Assembly (NCBI RefSeq): GCF_013778305.1
Contig: NZ_JACEIC010000001.1
Span: forward strand, 558,001-622,000
DNA from: Nocardioides agri
GTDB lineage: Bacteria > Actinomycetota > Actinomycetes > Propionibacteriales > Nocardioidaceae
DNA: 64,000 nucleotides
Direction: 5' to 3'
Shown: piece after piece, positions 26,696 through 36,817 of the stretch
Position numbering within the stretch: position 1 is the stretch's first letter
Layout of the letters: every line of letters begins with the position of its first letter
Translations under genes and position numbers: made by a program
Notes under the pieces: generated by a model
What the model saw: the letters and a program-made list of their open reading frames with translations, nothing else
Told to the model about the DNA's origin: nothing
Databases searched by the model: none

Positions 26696-27777
26696 GCCCC
26701 ACCGCCGCGATCACGCTCGCCGTCGTGCTGCTCGGCCTCAACGCCTTCTTCGTGGGCGCGGAGTTCGCACTCGTCTCCGCGCGCCGCAGCCAGATCGAGC
26801 CGCGCGCCCAGGCCGGGTCGCGGCTGGCACGCACCACGCTGCGCGCGATGGAGAGCGTCTCGCTGATGATGGCCGGCGCCCAGCTCGGCATCACGATCTG
26901 CTCGCTCGGCCTCGGCGCCGTCGGCGAGCCGGCCGTCGCCCACCTCATCGAGCCGGGCCTGCAGGCGCTGCACGTGCCGCACGAGCTGGTGCACCCGATC
27001 GCCTTCCTCGTCGCCCTCGCGATCGTGGTCTTCCTGCACGTCGTGCTCGGCGAGATGGTGCCCAAGAACATCGCCCTGGCCGGCCCGGACCGGGCGGCGA
27101 TCGTGCTCGGACCGCCGATGCTGATGATCGTCAGCGTCCTGCGGCCGCTGATCGTGGGGCTCAACGCCATCGCCAACGGCACGCTCCGGCTGATCCGGGT
27201 CGAGCCCAAGGACGAGCTGAGCTCGACCTACACCCGCGAGGAGGTCGCCGCGCTCGTCGAGGAGTCGCACGGCGAGGGCCTGCTGGAGTCCGACGAGTAC
27301 GACCGGCTGGCGGGCGCACTCGGCTTCACCGAGAAGTCGGTCGCCGCCGTGCTGATGCCGCCGGAGTCGCTCACGACGGTCGAGCGGGGGGCGTCGGTCG
27401 AGGAGGTCGAGGCGGTGTGCGCGGCGACCGGCTTCAGCCGGTTCCCGGTGGCGGGCGCCGACGGGGACCTCGTCGGCTACCTGCACATCAAGGACGTGCT
27501 GGAGACCGACCCGGCCCGGCGTACCCGAGCGGTGGCGGACAAGTGGATCCGCCCGTTCGCGCCGGTGCCCGCCGACGCGGCCCTGCACGACGCCCTCGAG
27601 ACCCTGCAGCGCCGCGGCGCGCACATGGCGCGCGTCGTCGACGCCGGCGGCAGCACGCTCGGCCTGGCGACCCTGGAGGACGTGATCGAGGAGCTGGTCG
27701 GCGAGATCCGCGATGCCGCCCATCTCGACGACCCGGCTGCGGCCCGGGAGTCGGGTCCGGTGCACGGCGACGGCTAG
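26692..27777 (+). CDS. CNNM/CBS-domain membrane protein, shorter paralogue
   Basis: A 361-residue paralogue of the preceding protein with the same CNNM membrane domain (LLGLNAFFVGAEFALVSARRSQIE, HVVLGEMVPKNIAL) and a CBS pair ending GLATLEDVIEELVGEIRDA. It lacks the C-terminal CorC-HlyC domain. The translationally coupled pair (ATGA overlap) probably forms a heteromeric cation-handling complex (inference). TAGGGT at 27776-27781, overlapping the stop codon, looks like the -10 for the following gene. Confidence 0.88.
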   Translation: MSPTAAITLAVVLLGLNAFFVGAEFALVSARRSQIEPRAQAGSRLARTTLRAMESVSLMMAGAQLGITICSLGLGAVGEPAVAHLIEPGLQALHVPHELVHPIAFLVALAIVVFLHVVLGEMVPKNIALAGPDRAAIVLGPPMLMIVSVLRPLIVGLNAIANGTLRLIRVEPKDELSSTYTREEVAALVEESHGEGLLESDEYDRLAGALGFTEKSVAAVLMPPESLTTVERGASVEEVEAVCAATGFSRFPVAGADGDLVGYLHIKDVLETDPARRTRAVADKWIRPFAPVPADAALHDALETLQRRGAHMARVVDAGGSTLGLATLEDVIEELVGEIRDAAHLDDPAAARESGPVHGDG

Positions 27778-27820
27778 GGTGTGCGCTGGCAGACACAGCG
27801 GCGACACGGGCAGGACTTCG

Positions 27821-28420
27821 GTGGGAGACGACACGACGGTCAACCGTGTCTGGACGCTGCCCAATGTGCTGAGCATGGTCCGGCTCGCGGGCGTGCCGCT
27901 CTTCCTGTGGTTGGTGCTCGGCCCCGAGGCCGACCTGCTCGCACTCGGCGTCCTGATGCTGTCGGGCGTCACCGACTTCCTGGACGGCTACCTCGCCCGG
28001 CGGCTCGGCCAGACCTCGGTGCTCGGCCAGGTGCTGGACCCGGTGGCCGACCGGCTCTACATCCTCGCGGTCGTCGTCGGGCTCGCGCTGCGCGACATCG
28101 TGCCGTGGTGGGTGGCGCTGTCGCTGCCACTGCGCGACCTGCTGCTGTGGGGGCTCGTCCCGTTGCTCCGCACCCGTGGCTACAGCGCGCTGCCGGTGCA
28201 CTTCCTCGGCAAGGCCGCGACGTTCAACCTGCTCTACGCCTTCCCGCTGCTGCTGCTCGGTGACGGCAGCGGCACCGTCGCCACGCTCGCCCAGGTGTTC
28301 GGCTGGGCCTTCGCCATCTGGGGCATCGCGCTCTACTGGTGGGCCGGGATCCTCTACGCGTGGGAGGTGCGCAACCTGCTGCGCACCACCGAGCGCCCGG
28401 CCAGGACGAGCGATGCCTGA
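27821..28420 (+). CDS. CDP-alcohol phosphatidyltransferase
   Basis: A 199-residue integral membrane enzyme with the family motif DGx2ARx8Gx3Dx3D seen as DGYLARRLGQTSVLGQVLDPVAD. It transfers a phosphatidyl group from CDP-diacylglycerol to an alcohol, for example glycerol phosphate in phosphatidylglycerol-phosphate synthesis. Its position before DUF881-DUF1290-DUF881-gcvH equals that of M. tuberculosis pgsA2 (Rv1822). The GTG start has GCAGGA upstream and the motif order from there is complete. The acceptor alcohol is not certain. Confidence 0.88.
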   Translation: MGDDTTVNRVWTLPNVLSMVRLAGVPLFLWLVLGPEADLLALGVLMLSGVTDFLDGYLARRLGQTSVLGQVLDPVADRLYILAVVVGLALRDIVPWWVALSLPLRDLLLWGLVPLLRTRGYSALPVHFLGKAATFNLLYAFPLLLLGDGSGTVATLAQVFGWAFAIWGIALYWWAGILYAWEVRNLLRTTERPARTSDA

Positions 28421-29297
28421 GTCGCCGGCGGAGCGCGACGCCGCCCGCGCGGCGATCGCCGACCGCGCGCGGACCCCGCTGCTGAACCTGATCACCCAGG
28501 AGTCGCTCGACCAGGACTACCAGCACGTCGCCGAGAAGAAGCGCCTGGCGCCTCCGGGCGAGGACGCGTCGAGCGGCCGGCCCCGGTGGGTGGCCGCCGC
28601 CGTCGTGGCGGCGTTCGGCATGCTCGTCGCGGTCGCGGCCGTGCAGACGTCGAACGCCTCGGACATCACCAGCGCGAGCCGGCAGGAGCTGCTGGGCCAG
28701 ATCAAGGCCCGCGGCGACGACGCCGCCGCGGTGCAGGGCGAGCTGGTCCGGCAGCGCGCCCGCAACATCCGCCTGCAGGACGCACGCGACGCCGTCGCAG
28801 CGGACGAGCGGACCACCGACAACCGCCGTGACCGGCTGGCCGCCCAGACCGGCTTCGGCCCGGTGAGCGGCCCGGGGGTCGAGATCACCGTCGACGACGC
28901 GCCCGGCGGCGCGGCGGTGCACGACGAGGACCTCACGCTGCTCGTCAACGGGCTCTGGCAGGCCGGCGCCGAGGCGATCGCGATCAACGGCAAGCGGCTG
29001 ACGGCCCGGTCGGCGATCCGCAACGCGGGAGCCGCGATCAACGTCAACGGCGCACCGCTCTCCCCGCCGTACGTCGTGTCGGCGATCGGAGACGACCGGA
29101 CCCTCCAGGCCGACCTGCTCGAGACCACCACCGGGCTGCGGTTCGCGAATCTCGCGGACGCGCTCGGGTTCCGCGTCGTGCAGAATGTCGGCGACCTCGA
29201 CCTGCCCGGGGCTCCGCAGCGCCTGCTCGAGCTGCTGTCAGCACGGAGCGGGGACGACCGGGAACCGCCCGCCAGGAAGAAGGAGCCGCCGTCGTGA
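28413..29297 (+). CDS. DUF881 membrane protein (first copy)
   Basis: A 294-residue protein with one transmembrane helix (about residues 50-73, RWVAAAVVAAFGMLVAVAAV), a coiled-coil stretch (about 85-130) and a C-terminal DUF881 domain containing GPGVEITVDDAP, LVNGLWQAGAEAIAINGKRLTARSAIR and PYVVSAIG. The domain should face outwards. It overlaps both the phosphatidyltransferase gene and the DUF1290 gene, and corresponds to M. tuberculosis Rv1823. Function is unknown; gene order suggests an envelope or division role. Confidence 0.87.
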   Translation: MPESPAERDAARAAIADRARTPLLNLITQESLDQDYQHVAEKKRLAPPGEDASSGRPRWVAAAVVAAFGMLVAVAAVQTSNASDITSASRQELLGQIKARGDDAAAVQGELVRQRARNIRLQDARDAVAADERTTDNRRDRLAAQTGFGPVSGPGVEITVDDAPGGAAVHDEDLTLLVNGLWQAGAEAIAINGKRLTARSAIRNAGAAINVNGAPLSPPYVVSAIGDDRTLQADLLETTTGLRFANLADALGFRVVQNVGDLDLPGAPQRLLELLSARSGDDREPPARKKEPPS

Positions 29298-29626
29298 TCG
29301 CCGCACTCGGGATGCTGGCGGGCATCGTGCTCGGGATCGTCTTCCAGCCGAACATCCCCCACGGGCTCGAGCCCTACCTGCCGATCGCGGTGGTCGCCGC
29401 CCTGGACGCCGTCTTCGGCGGCCTGCGTGCCTACCTCGACGGGATCTTCGACGACAAGGTCTTCGTGGTCTCGTTCGTCAGCAACGTCGTGATCGCGGCA
29501 GGCATCGTCTACCTCGGCGACCAGCTCGGCGTGGGGGAGCAGCTGTCCACCGGCGTCGTCGTGGTCCTCGGGATCCGGATCTTCTCCAACGTCGCCGCCA
29601 TCCGCCGCCACCTCTTCCACGCCTGA
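29294..29626 (+). CDS. Small basic protein, DUF1290
   Basis: A 110-residue membrane protein with about three helices (IAALGMLAGIVLGIVF; YLPIAVVAALDAVFGGLRAYL; FVVSFVSNVVIAAGIVYLGD). The family block LDAVFGGLRAYLDGIFDDKVF is typical of DUF1290 (sbp). It corresponds to M. tuberculosis Rv1824 and lies between two DUF881 genes, as in many Gram-positive division-gene regions. The GTG start overlaps the previous stop (GTGA). Confidence 0.9.
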   Translation: MIAALGMLAGIVLGIVFQPNIPHGLEPYLPIAVVAALDAVFGGLRAYLDGIFDDKVFVVSFVSNVVIAAGIVYLGDQLGVGEQLSTGVVVVLGIRIFSNVAAIRRHLFHA

Positions 29627-29629
29627 GCC

Positions 29630-30394
29630 ATGGCCGACGACACCGAGACCACTCCGCCGCCCCCGGACGACCTGCCGTCCGGCCGGGACCGGTTGCGGCG
29701 CGCGCTGCTGCGGCCCTCGCGTGGCCAGCTCGTCGTGGCCGTGCTGCTCGCGCTCGTCGGGTACGCCGCGGTCACGCAGGTGCGCTTCACCAACGTCGAC
29801 GACACCTACGCGAGCCTGCGCGAGCAGGACCTGATCGCCCTCCTCAAGGGGCTCGACACGCAGTCGCAGCGCGCGGAGTCGGAGCTCGCGCGCCTGCGAC
29901 GGACCCGCGACGACCTGCGCTCGGACACCGGCGCGCGCGAGGTCGCGCTCGCCCAGGCGGAGAAGCAGGTCGACGCGCTGGCGATCATGGCCGGCCTGGT
30001 GCCGGTCACCGGTCCCGGGGTTCGGATCACCATCACCGAGACCGACGGCTCGATCGACGTCGACTCGGTGGTCGACATGGTCCAGGAGCTGCGCACGGCC
30101 GGCGCCGAGGCGATCCAGTTCAACGAGGAGGTGCGTGTCGTCGCGCAGACCTCGTTCGAGGACGCCGTGGGCGGCATCGCCGTCGACGGGCAGGTGGTCA
30201 CCTCGCCGTACGTCGTCGACGTGATCGGCGAGCCCGACGGCCTCGAGGGCGCGGTCGTCTTCCCCAAGGGGCCGCGCGACCAGTTCGAGGACCAGGGCGC
30301 CACCGTCACGGTGGACAAGCGCGCCCGCGTCGACATCGAGGCGGTCGTCGAGCCACGACAGCTGGAGTACGCCGATCCCGGGTCGGCGGAGTAG
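29630..30394 (+). CDS. DUF881 membrane protein (second copy)
   Basis: A 254-residue paralogue of the other DUF881 protein: one transmembrane helix (about residues 28-45), a coiled coil (about 55-110) and the DUF881 domain with GPGVRITITETDGSIDVDSVVDMVQELRTAGAEAIQFNEEVRVV and SPYVVDVIG. It corresponds to M. tuberculosis Rv1825. It follows the DUF1290 gene by three bases and ends 54 bases before gcvH. Confidence 0.88.
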   Translation: MADDTETTPPPPDDLPSGRDRLRRALLRPSRGQLVVAVLLALVGYAAVTQVRFTNVDDTYASLREQDLIALLKGLDTQSQRAESELARLRRTRDDLRSDTGAREVALAQAEKQVDALAIMAGLVPVTGPGVRITITETDGSIDVDSVVDMVQELRTAGAEAIQFNEEVRVVAQTSFEDAVGGIAVDGQVVTSPYVVDVIGEPDGLEGAVVFPKGPRDQFEDQGATVTVDKRARVDIEAVVEPRQLEYADPGSAE

Positions 30395-30448
30395 CCCGCG
30401 GCGCAGTAACCTCACCGCAGTCAGTGGACCCGAACCCGAGGAGACACC

Positions 30449-30835
30449 GTGTACCCCGACGACCTGAAGTACACCAGCGAGCACGAGTGGGTCCGCGAGC
30501 CGGGGGAGCACGAGGGCGCGGTCCGGATCGGCATCACCCACTACGCGCAGGACGCGCTGGGCGACATCGTCTACGTGTCGCTGCCCGAGGTCGGCGCGAC
30601 CGTCACCGGCGGCGAGACCTGCGGCGAGCTGGAGTCCACCAAGTCGGTCAGCGACGTCTACGCGCCGATCTCCGGTGACGTCGTCGCCCGCAACGACGCC
30701 CTCGACACGACGCCCGAGCTCGTCAACAACGACGCGTACGGCGCCGGCTGGCTCTTCGAGGTCGTGCCGTCGGACCGGAGCCAGCTCGACGACCTCATGG
30801 ACGCGTCGACGTACGAGGGCTCGCTCGAGGGCTGA
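30449..30835 (+). CDS. gcvH: Glycine cleavage system H protein
   Basis: A 128-residue lipoyl carrier. The lipoylated residue is Lys65 in GELESTKSVSDVYAPISG, and the N-terminal YTSEHEWVR and C-terminal GAGWLFEVVPSD are standard. It shuttles the aminomethyl group between the P, T and L proteins of the glycine cleavage complex. TAACCT at 30407-30412 is a likely -10, and CGAGGAGAC precedes the GTG. GcvP is encoded 3.1 kb downstream; gcvT and lpd are not in the window. Confidence 0.95.
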   Translation: MYPDDLKYTSEHEWVREPGEHEGAVRIGITHYAQDALGDIVYVSLPEVGATVTGGETCGELESTKSVSDVYAPISGDVVARNDALDTTPELVNNDAYGAGWLFEVVPSDRSQLDDLMDASTYEGSLEG

Positions 30836-30850
30836 GCCCGCCACTTTGCC

Positions 30851-30878
30851 TTGATCGGGCTCCCCGGGCTGATAGGTT
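30851..30878 (+). promoter_or_regulatory. Promoter of the zinc-ribbon/FHA gene
   Basis: TTGATC, 16-base spacer, TAGGTT: a recognisable sigma-A-type promoter. Twelve bases downstream are half-sites TCAACCT (30890-30896) and GTTGAGG (30906-30912), which resemble the perfect palindrome before the second MerR gene. Confidence 0.6.
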
Positions 30879-30941
30879 CGGGGAAACCGTCAACCTCAGC
30901 CCTGCGTTGAGGGTTCAGTCGCCCGGACGAAGGACAGACCG

Positions 30942-31466
30942 ATGCCGTTCTGCACAGTGTGTGGCACGCAGAACCCCGACGACGCGCGCTTCTGCGCGCA
31001 GTGCGGCAACCGCCTGCTCGAGGCGCCGGCCACCCCGGCCGGAGGCGTCGCTGACGTCGCCGGGGAGTCCACGGCGACGATCTCCATCTCCGCCGACAAG
31101 GCCGAGACCTCCGACCGTCAGCTCAACCCGGTCGACGCCGCGGCGGTCGACGCGCTGCCCGGCGGCCACGCGCTGCTCGTGGTGCAGCGCGGCCCGGGCT
31201 CCGGCAGCCGCTTCCTGCTCGACCAGGACGTCGTCACGGCCGGTCGGCACCCCGACAGCGAGATCTTCCTCGACGACGTGACCGTCTCGCGCCGCCACGC
31301 GGAGTTCCACCGCCAGGGCGAGACCTTCACGGTGAGCGACGTCGGCAGCCTCAACGGCACCTACGTCAACCGCGACCGCATCGACCGGGTGCAGCTCAGC
31401 GACGGCGACGAGGTGCAGATCGGCAAGTTCCGGCTGGTCTTCTTCGCGGGTCACGCGGGCGGGTAG
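30942..31466 (+). CDS. Zinc-ribbon FHA protein (GarA/OdhI-like)
   Basis: A 174-residue protein. Residues 1-22 are a zinc ribbon (C4, C7, C18, C21). A flexible linker is followed by an FHA domain (about 80-165) with AGRHPDSEIFLDDVTVSRRHAEF and VGSLNGTYVNRD, very close to M. tuberculosis GarA. GarA/OdhI binds 2-oxoglutarate dehydrogenase and glutamate enzymes until a kinase phosphorylates its N-terminal ETTS motif. Here no ETTS is present; Thr44/Thr46 in GESTATISIS are the only similar candidates. Position after gcvH and before ftsR matches garA. The zinc-ribbon N-terminus suggests altered control. Confidence 0.88.
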   Translation: MPFCTVCGTQNPDDARFCAQCGNRLLEAPATPAGGVADVAGESTATISISADKAETSDRQLNPVDAAAVDALPGGHALLVVQRGPGSGSRFLLDQDVVTAGRHPDSEIFLDDVTVSRRHAEFHRQGETFTVSDVGSLNGTYVNRDRIDRVQLSDGDEVQIGKFRLVFFAGHAGG

Positions 31467-31469
31467 GTC

Positions 31470-32210
31470 ATGGTCGCTGCTTCGTCAGGCGTCCCCGCCT
31501 CGGCGCGGACGCGGATGAACATCGGGGAGGTGCTCGACCGCCTCCGCCCGGACTTCCCCGGGATCACCATCCCCAAGATCCGGTTCCTCGAGGACAAGGG
31601 CCTCATCAAGCCCGAGCGGACCCCGGCCGGCTACCGCAAGTTCTCGGTGCAGGACGTCGAGCGCCTGCGCTACGTGCTGCGCATGCAGCGCGACCACTAC
31701 CTGCCGCTCAAGGTCATCGGCGAGCACCTCGACGCGATCGACCGAGGCCTCGAGCCGCCGCCGATCGAGTCCGTCGTACCCACCGTCCCCCAGGTGGCGC
31801 TCGCCGCCGACGGGCTACCGAGCCCCGAGTCCTTCCGCCGCCGCGACGACGTGCGGCTCTCGCGCCGCGAGCTCGTGAAGATCGCGGAGATCTCCGACGA
31901 GCTGCTGACCGAGCTCGAGCAGTACGGCCTGGTCGCCGGCTCGCGCACCGGCCACTACGACACCGACGCGCTGGTCATCGCGAAGACCGCGCGCGAGCTC
32001 GCCGACTTCGGCTTCGAGCCGCGTCACCTGCGCGCGTTCAAGACCGCCGCCGACCGCGAGGTCGGCCTGGTCGAGCAGGTCGTCGCCCCCCACAAGCGCG
32101 GCCGCGACGCCGCCGCTGCTGCCCGCGCGGAGGACACCGTCAGCGAGATCGCCGCCCTCTCCGTGCGGCTGCACGCCACGCTGGTGAAGTCGGGGCTGCG
32201 GCGCGGCTGA
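31470..32210 (+). CDS. ftsR: MerR-family regulator FtsR-like
   Basis: A 246-residue regulator with an N-terminal MerR winged helix (MNIGEVLDRLRPDFPGITIPKIRFLEDKGLIKPERTPAGYRKFSVQDVERL, residues about 16-70) and a C-terminal effector/dimer region (about 125-240). It is the counterpart of M. tuberculosis Rv1828 and corynebacterial FtsR, an activator of ftsZ. It starts three bases after the FHA stop, probably in one transcript. The first ATG lacks a good ribosome site; Met16 (31515) is an alternative start. The protein ends before a pair of inverted repeats. Confidence 0.88.
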   Translation: MVAASSGVPASARTRMNIGEVLDRLRPDFPGITIPKIRFLEDKGLIKPERTPAGYRKFSVQDVERLRYVLRMQRDHYLPLKVIGEHLDAIDRGLEPPPIESVVPTVPQVALAADGLPSPESFRRRDDVRLSRRELVKIAEISDELLTELEQYGLVAGSRTGHYDTDALVIAKTARELADFGFEPRHLRAFKTAADREVGLVEQVVAPHKRGRDAAAAARAEDTVSEIAALSVRLHATLVKSGLRRG

Positions 32211-32236
32211 GCGGGGACGTGTCGGCCGGTGTCGGA

Positions 32237-32256
32237 TTCACCGGTGCACCGGTGAA
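32237..32256. promoter_or_regulatory. Perfect 20-bp palindrome
   Basis: TTCACCGGTGCACCGGTGAA is fully symmetric and lies 26 bases after the ftsR stop, upstream of the DUF151 gene. It has no loop, so it reads better as a dimeric-protein operator than as a terminator. The binding protein is unknown. Confidence 0.55.
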
Positions 32257-32259
32257 ACC

Positions 32260-32295
32260 GTCACTTCTCGGCCGTTGCAACGCCTGAGAAGTGAC
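32260..32295 (+). terminator. Hairpin between ftsR and DUF151
   Basis: GTCACTTCTC and GAGAAGTGAC are perfect 10-base arms separated by 16 bases. It may terminate the ftsR message or act as a second operator next to the 20-bp palindrome. No U-tract follows. Confidence 0.45.
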
Positions 32296-32356
32296 AGCAA
32301 AGCCTGAGGAGTCAGGTGCGTCGGCGCGGTTCGGGTACGGGAGTAGGGTGAACGAC

Positions 32357-32824
32357 GTGCGCGAAGTCGATGTCTTGGGAGTCAGGGTCGAGATGCCCTC
32401 CAACCAGCCGATCGTGCTGCTCCGGGAGGTGGCCGGCGACCGCTACCTGCCGATCTGGATCGGCGCGGTCGAGGCGACCGCGATCGCGTTCGCGCAGCAG
32501 GGGGTCGTCCCCCCGCGCCCGCTGACCCACGACCTGCTCAAGGACGTCCTCGAGGCCACCGGCAACGAGCTCGCCGAGGTGCAGATCACCGAGGTCAAGG
32601 ACGGCGTCTTCTTCGCCAACCTGGTCTTCGGCTCCGGCGCCGAGGTGAGCGCCCGCCCCTCCGACTCGATCGCCCTGGCGCTGCGCACCGGCACGCGGAT
32701 CGTGTGCGCCGAGGAGGTCCTCGACGAGGCAGGCCTGGCCGTGCCCGCCGAGCAGGAGGACGAGGTCGAGAAGTTCCGCGAGTTCCTCGACCAGGTCACG
32801 CCCGAGGACTTCGACGCGCACTGA
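32357..32824 (+). CDS. DUF151 bifunctional nuclease family protein
   Basis: A 155-residue BFN-domain protein: VREVDVLGVRVEMPSNQPIVLLREVAGDRYLPIWIGAVEA, PRPLTHDLLKDVLEATG, ARPSDSIALALR and the acidic C-terminus EKFREFLDQVTPEDF. It corresponds to M. tuberculosis Rv1829. Family members bind or cut nucleic acids in vitro; the cellular role is unclear. The GTG at 32357 is chosen because TAGGGT (32344-32349) lies seven bases upstream and homologues begin there; GTG 32348 is the alternative. The message would be leaderless. Confidence 0.88.
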   Translation: MREVDVLGVRVEMPSNQPIVLLREVAGDRYLPIWIGAVEATAIAFAQQGVVPPRPLTHDLLKDVLEATGNELAEVQITEVKDGVFFANLVFGSGAEVSARPSDSIALALRTGTRIVCAEEVLDEAGLAVPAEQEDEVEKFREFLDQVTPEDFDAH

Positions 32825-32881
32825 GCGCAGTCGGGCCCATCTGGCTGCGGTGCCGTTGCTCGCACGGCCGCGGCACCCTCA

Positions 32882-32902
32882 CCCTCAACCTGAGGTTGAG
32901 GG
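32882..32902. promoter_or_regulatory. Palindromic operator upstream of the second MerR gene
   Basis: Perfect 10-base arms CCCTCAACCT and AGGTTGAGGG around one central G. The site ends 22 bases upstream of a TTGACG -35 element and shares half-sites with the FHA gene leader. Autoregulation by one of the two MerR proteins is a reasonable inference. Confidence 0.65.
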
Positions 32903-32924
32903 CTGCGACACGCCGCCGACCTCT

Positions 32925-32953
32925 TTGACGGGCCGGAGGTGGAGGCCTACCTT
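32925..32953 (+). promoter_or_regulatory. Promoter of the second MerR gene
   Basis: TTGACG, a 17-base spacer and TACCTT form a good sigma-A promoter. The spacer is not lengthened to 19-20 bases as in classical MerR-activated promoters. The resulting leader is about 100 bases, with AACGGAGTAG and CGGAGGACC before the GTG. Confidence 0.6.
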
Positions 32954-33056
32954 GAACTGTCTCTGTTGTAACTCCACCGCTGTAAACCCATCCGTGGGCG
33001 GACCGGCACCTTCCCCGAGTGAGTTACGGTCAACGGAGTAGCCCACGGAGGACCGT

Positions 33057-33653
33057 GTGAACGAGAACGAGGAGCAGCACGACGCCGAGGCGTCGCTCGC
33101 TGCCCAGCAGGCCGAAGAGCAAGGACTGCTCTTCGACGACGAGCTCACCCCGCTGCCCAGTGACACCGGCTACCGCGGGCCGACCGCGTGCAACGCCGCC
33201 GGCATCACCTACCGCCAGCTCGACTACTGGGCCCGCACCGGCCTGATCGAGCCGACGGTCCGCGGCGCGAAGGGCTCCGGCTCCCAGCGCCTCTACTCGT
33301 TCCAGGACATCCTGCTCCTCAAGGTCGTCAAGCGGCTGCTCGACGCGGGCATCTCGCTGCAGCAGATCCGTACGGCGGTCCAGCACCTGCGTCAGCGCGG
33401 CACCGAGGACCTCACCCGCGTCACGCTGATGAGCGACGGCGTCTCGGTCTACGAGTGCACGAGCAACGACGAGATCATCGACCTCCTCCAGGGCGGCCAG
33501 GGTGTCTTCGGCATCGCGATCGGCGGTGTCTGGCAGGAGATCGAGGGCACGCTCGCCGAGCTGCCCTCGGAGCGGACCGCCGAGGCCGAGGGCGACGAGT
33601 CCGTCGCCGGCGACGAGCTCGCCGCCCGGCGCGCGGCCCGCAAGATCGGCTGA
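33057..33653 (+). CDS. MerR-family regulator, Rv1830-like
   Basis: A 198-residue protein with an acidic N-terminal tail (1-37), a MerR-type winged helix (YRGPTACNAAGITYRQLDYWARTGLIEPTVRGAKGSGSQRLYSFQDILLLKVVKRLLDAGIS, about 39-100) and a C-terminal dimerisation part. It corresponds to M. tuberculosis Rv1830, a cell-division and drug-resilience regulator. The GTG follows a CGGAGGACC ribosome site. It has its own promoter and a palindromic operator. A strong hairpin follows the stop and separates it from gcvP. Confidence 0.88.
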   Translation: MNENEEQHDAEASLAAQQAEEQGLLFDDELTPLPSDTGYRGPTACNAAGITYRQLDYWARTGLIEPTVRGAKGSGSQRLYSFQDILLLKVVKRLLDAGISLQQIRTAVQHLRQRGTEDLTRVTLMSDGVSVYECTSNDEIIDLLQGGQGVFGIAIGGVWQEIEGTLAELPSERTAEAEGDESVAGDELAARRAARKIG

Positions 33654-33677
33654 CGCCAGCTCACCTCACACGGCTCT

Positions 33678-33715
33678 GACTCCGGCCCGTCGCCACCTGG
33701 CGGCGGGCCGGAGTC
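33678..33715 (+). terminator. Strong hairpin terminator after MerR gene
   Basis: GACTCCGGCCCGTCGCC, loop ACCT, GGCGGCGGGCCGGAGTC: a 17-bp stem with a single G-T wobble, 24 bases after the stop. It isolates the riboswitch-gcvP unit, whose -10 TAGATT lies at 33737-33742. Confidence 0.8.
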
Positions 33716-33763
33716 GTCTCCGACGCCGGTCGCGGGTAGATTGGGTGGCGCCGTCAATCCCGC

Positions 33764-33930
33764 ACGGGAGAGACTCCGCCGGTCGGCCTCGGCCAGTCGA
33801 GCGGAGCGCCGAAGGGGCAATTCCTCCCCGGAACCTCTCAGGCGCCAAGGACCGTGTGGATCAGGCAACTCTGGAGCCGCAGTGCCGCGACGACAGAGGG
33901 GGAGGCACCCGAACGACCACCAGAGTCGAT
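33764..33930 (+). ncRNA. Tandem glycine riboswitch
   Basis: First aptamer about 33764-33845: CGGGAGAGACTCC, the core GCGCCGAAGGGGCAA, then CCTCCCCGGAACCTCTCAGG. The characteristic linker CCAAGGACCGTGTGGATCAGG leads to a second aptamer about 33868-33926, whose closing helix pairs ACTCTGG with CCAGAGT. The actinobacterial glycine riboswitch switches gcv genes on when glycine is plentiful. The gcvP ribosome site GAGGAG lies just past the second aptamer. Confidence 0.92.
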
Positions 33931-33946
33931 CCTCGAGGAGCCCCCC

Positions 33947-36813
<2,867 letters not shown>

Positions 36814-36817
<4 letters not shown>

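Noticed and set aside
33854..33946. Upstream ATG as the start of gcvP
   Set aside because: It lies inside the glycine riboswitch, and the conserved GcvP N-terminus begins at the GTG with GAGGAG upstream.
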